Assembly (NCBI GenBank): GCA_049644265.1
Contig: JBARRO010000209.1
Span: 1 to 5,172 of the forward strand
DNA from: JBARRO01 sp049644265
Lineage (GTDB): Bacteria > Bacteroidota > Ignavibacteria > UBA10030
Direction of reading: 5' to 3'
Length of the DNA stretch: 5,172 nt
The notes under the pieces are model-generated. The model saw only the letters and a program-made list of their open reading frames with translations. It had not been told where the DNA came from and did no database searches. Shown here in pieces: positions 4,830 to 5,172 of this stretch. Positions within the stretch are counted from its first letter, which is position 1. Each line of letters opens with the position of its first letter. A program made the translations under genes and the position numbers.

Positions 4830-5172
4830 ATGTTCCAGTTGTCTAAAAAAGTTGAATACGGTCTCATCGCGCTCCGCCACATGGCCATGAAGCCTCAGGG
4901 TCAGGTCTTTGCAGCAAAAGAACTGGCGCAGGAGTACGAAATTCCATACGAGCTTCTCGCCAAAGTGTTGCAGAAGCTGGCGCGGGCCCGGATTATCGTC
5001 TCGACACAGGGAGTACGTGGTGGATATGCACTTGCCCAGGATCCTCATCAGCTGGCCGTCTCGAGAATCATCAGAATCATCGAGGAGGAGAAGCCGATGA
5101 TCGCGGAGTGCTACGTCGACGGACCCGACAGTTGCTCCATCTTCAACGTGTGCACGATTCGTAAACCGTTGG
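4830..5172 (+). CDS. Rrf2-family transcriptional regulator, probable Fe-S sensor (3' end beyond window)
   Basis: The frame from ATG 4830 runs open to the window edge (114 codons). It begins MFQLSKKVEYGLIALRHMA, typical of Rrf2-family winged-helix proteins. A helix-turn-helix follows (FAAKELAQEYEIPYELLAKVL, about 27-47), then the wing motif TQGVRGGYALA (59-69). Three cysteines, C94, C102 and C108, lie where IscR-like members bind a 2Fe-2S cluster, with spacing C-x7-C-x5-C. The family includes IscR, SufR-like, NsrR and CymR regulators. The likely role is to sense iron-sulfur status or redox/NO stress and control an adjacent operon. In related bacteria such a gene often precedes sufBCD, but what follows lies outside the window. 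An in-frame TAA (4803-4805) and no alternative start upstream fix this ATG; no good Shine-Dalgarno sequence is seen. The missing end is probably about 20-50 residues. Confidence 0.92.
   Translation, partial: MFQLSKKVEYGLIALRHMAMKPQGQVFAAKELAQEYEIPYELLAKVLQKLARARIIVSTQGVRGGYALAQDPHQLAVSRIIRIIEEEKPMIAECYVDGPDSCSIFNVCTIRKPL

Overview
The window looks like ordinary chromosomal DNA of a free-living bacterium with roughly balanced base composition. The gene set (bshA for bacillithiol synthesis, an Rrf2-type regulator with three clustered cysteines, an ABC-2 exporter, and a PD-(D/E)XK-like nuclease gene followed by CACGAAGGA-type 9-nt repeats) fits a member of the Bacteroidota/Chlorobiota/Ignavibacteriota group. 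This placement is an inference from gene content; Firmicutes and Deinococcus also carry bshA. All genes except the last lie on the minus strand.

From left to right, positions 1-269 hold no intact gene. They contain a direct duplication: 1-140 and 226-365 are about 96% identical. The duplicated segment is the 3' end of the nuclease gene plus the short 9-nt tandem repeats that follow its stop codon. The left copy is a gene remnant and the right copy is the end of the intact small nuclease-like gene (270-704). After a 191-bp gap come an MgtC/SapB-family membrane protein (896-1591, GTG start) and, 27 bp upstream of it, bshA (1619-2758). These two are probably cotranscribed from a weak promoter in the 111-bp gap at 2759-2869. 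Next is a two-gene ABC-2-type exporter: permease (2870-3715) and ATPase (3712-4647), joined by a 4-bp ATGA overlap.

The 182-bp region 4648-4829 is a divergent regulatory region. It separates the minus-strand ABC operon from a plus-strand Rrf2-family regulator gene (4830 to the window end, incomplete). It holds a candidate promoter facing each way, a 10-bp-arm dyad between them, a repeated CTTGACT motif, and a small hairpin followed by seven T's inside the presumed leader of the regulator gene. This leader is the most unusual regulatory structure in the window.

I see no CRISPR array, tRNA, rRNA, transposase or clearly new multi-gene system. The most interesting items are the partial gene duplication with its 9-nt repeats and the architecture upstream of the Rrf2 gene.
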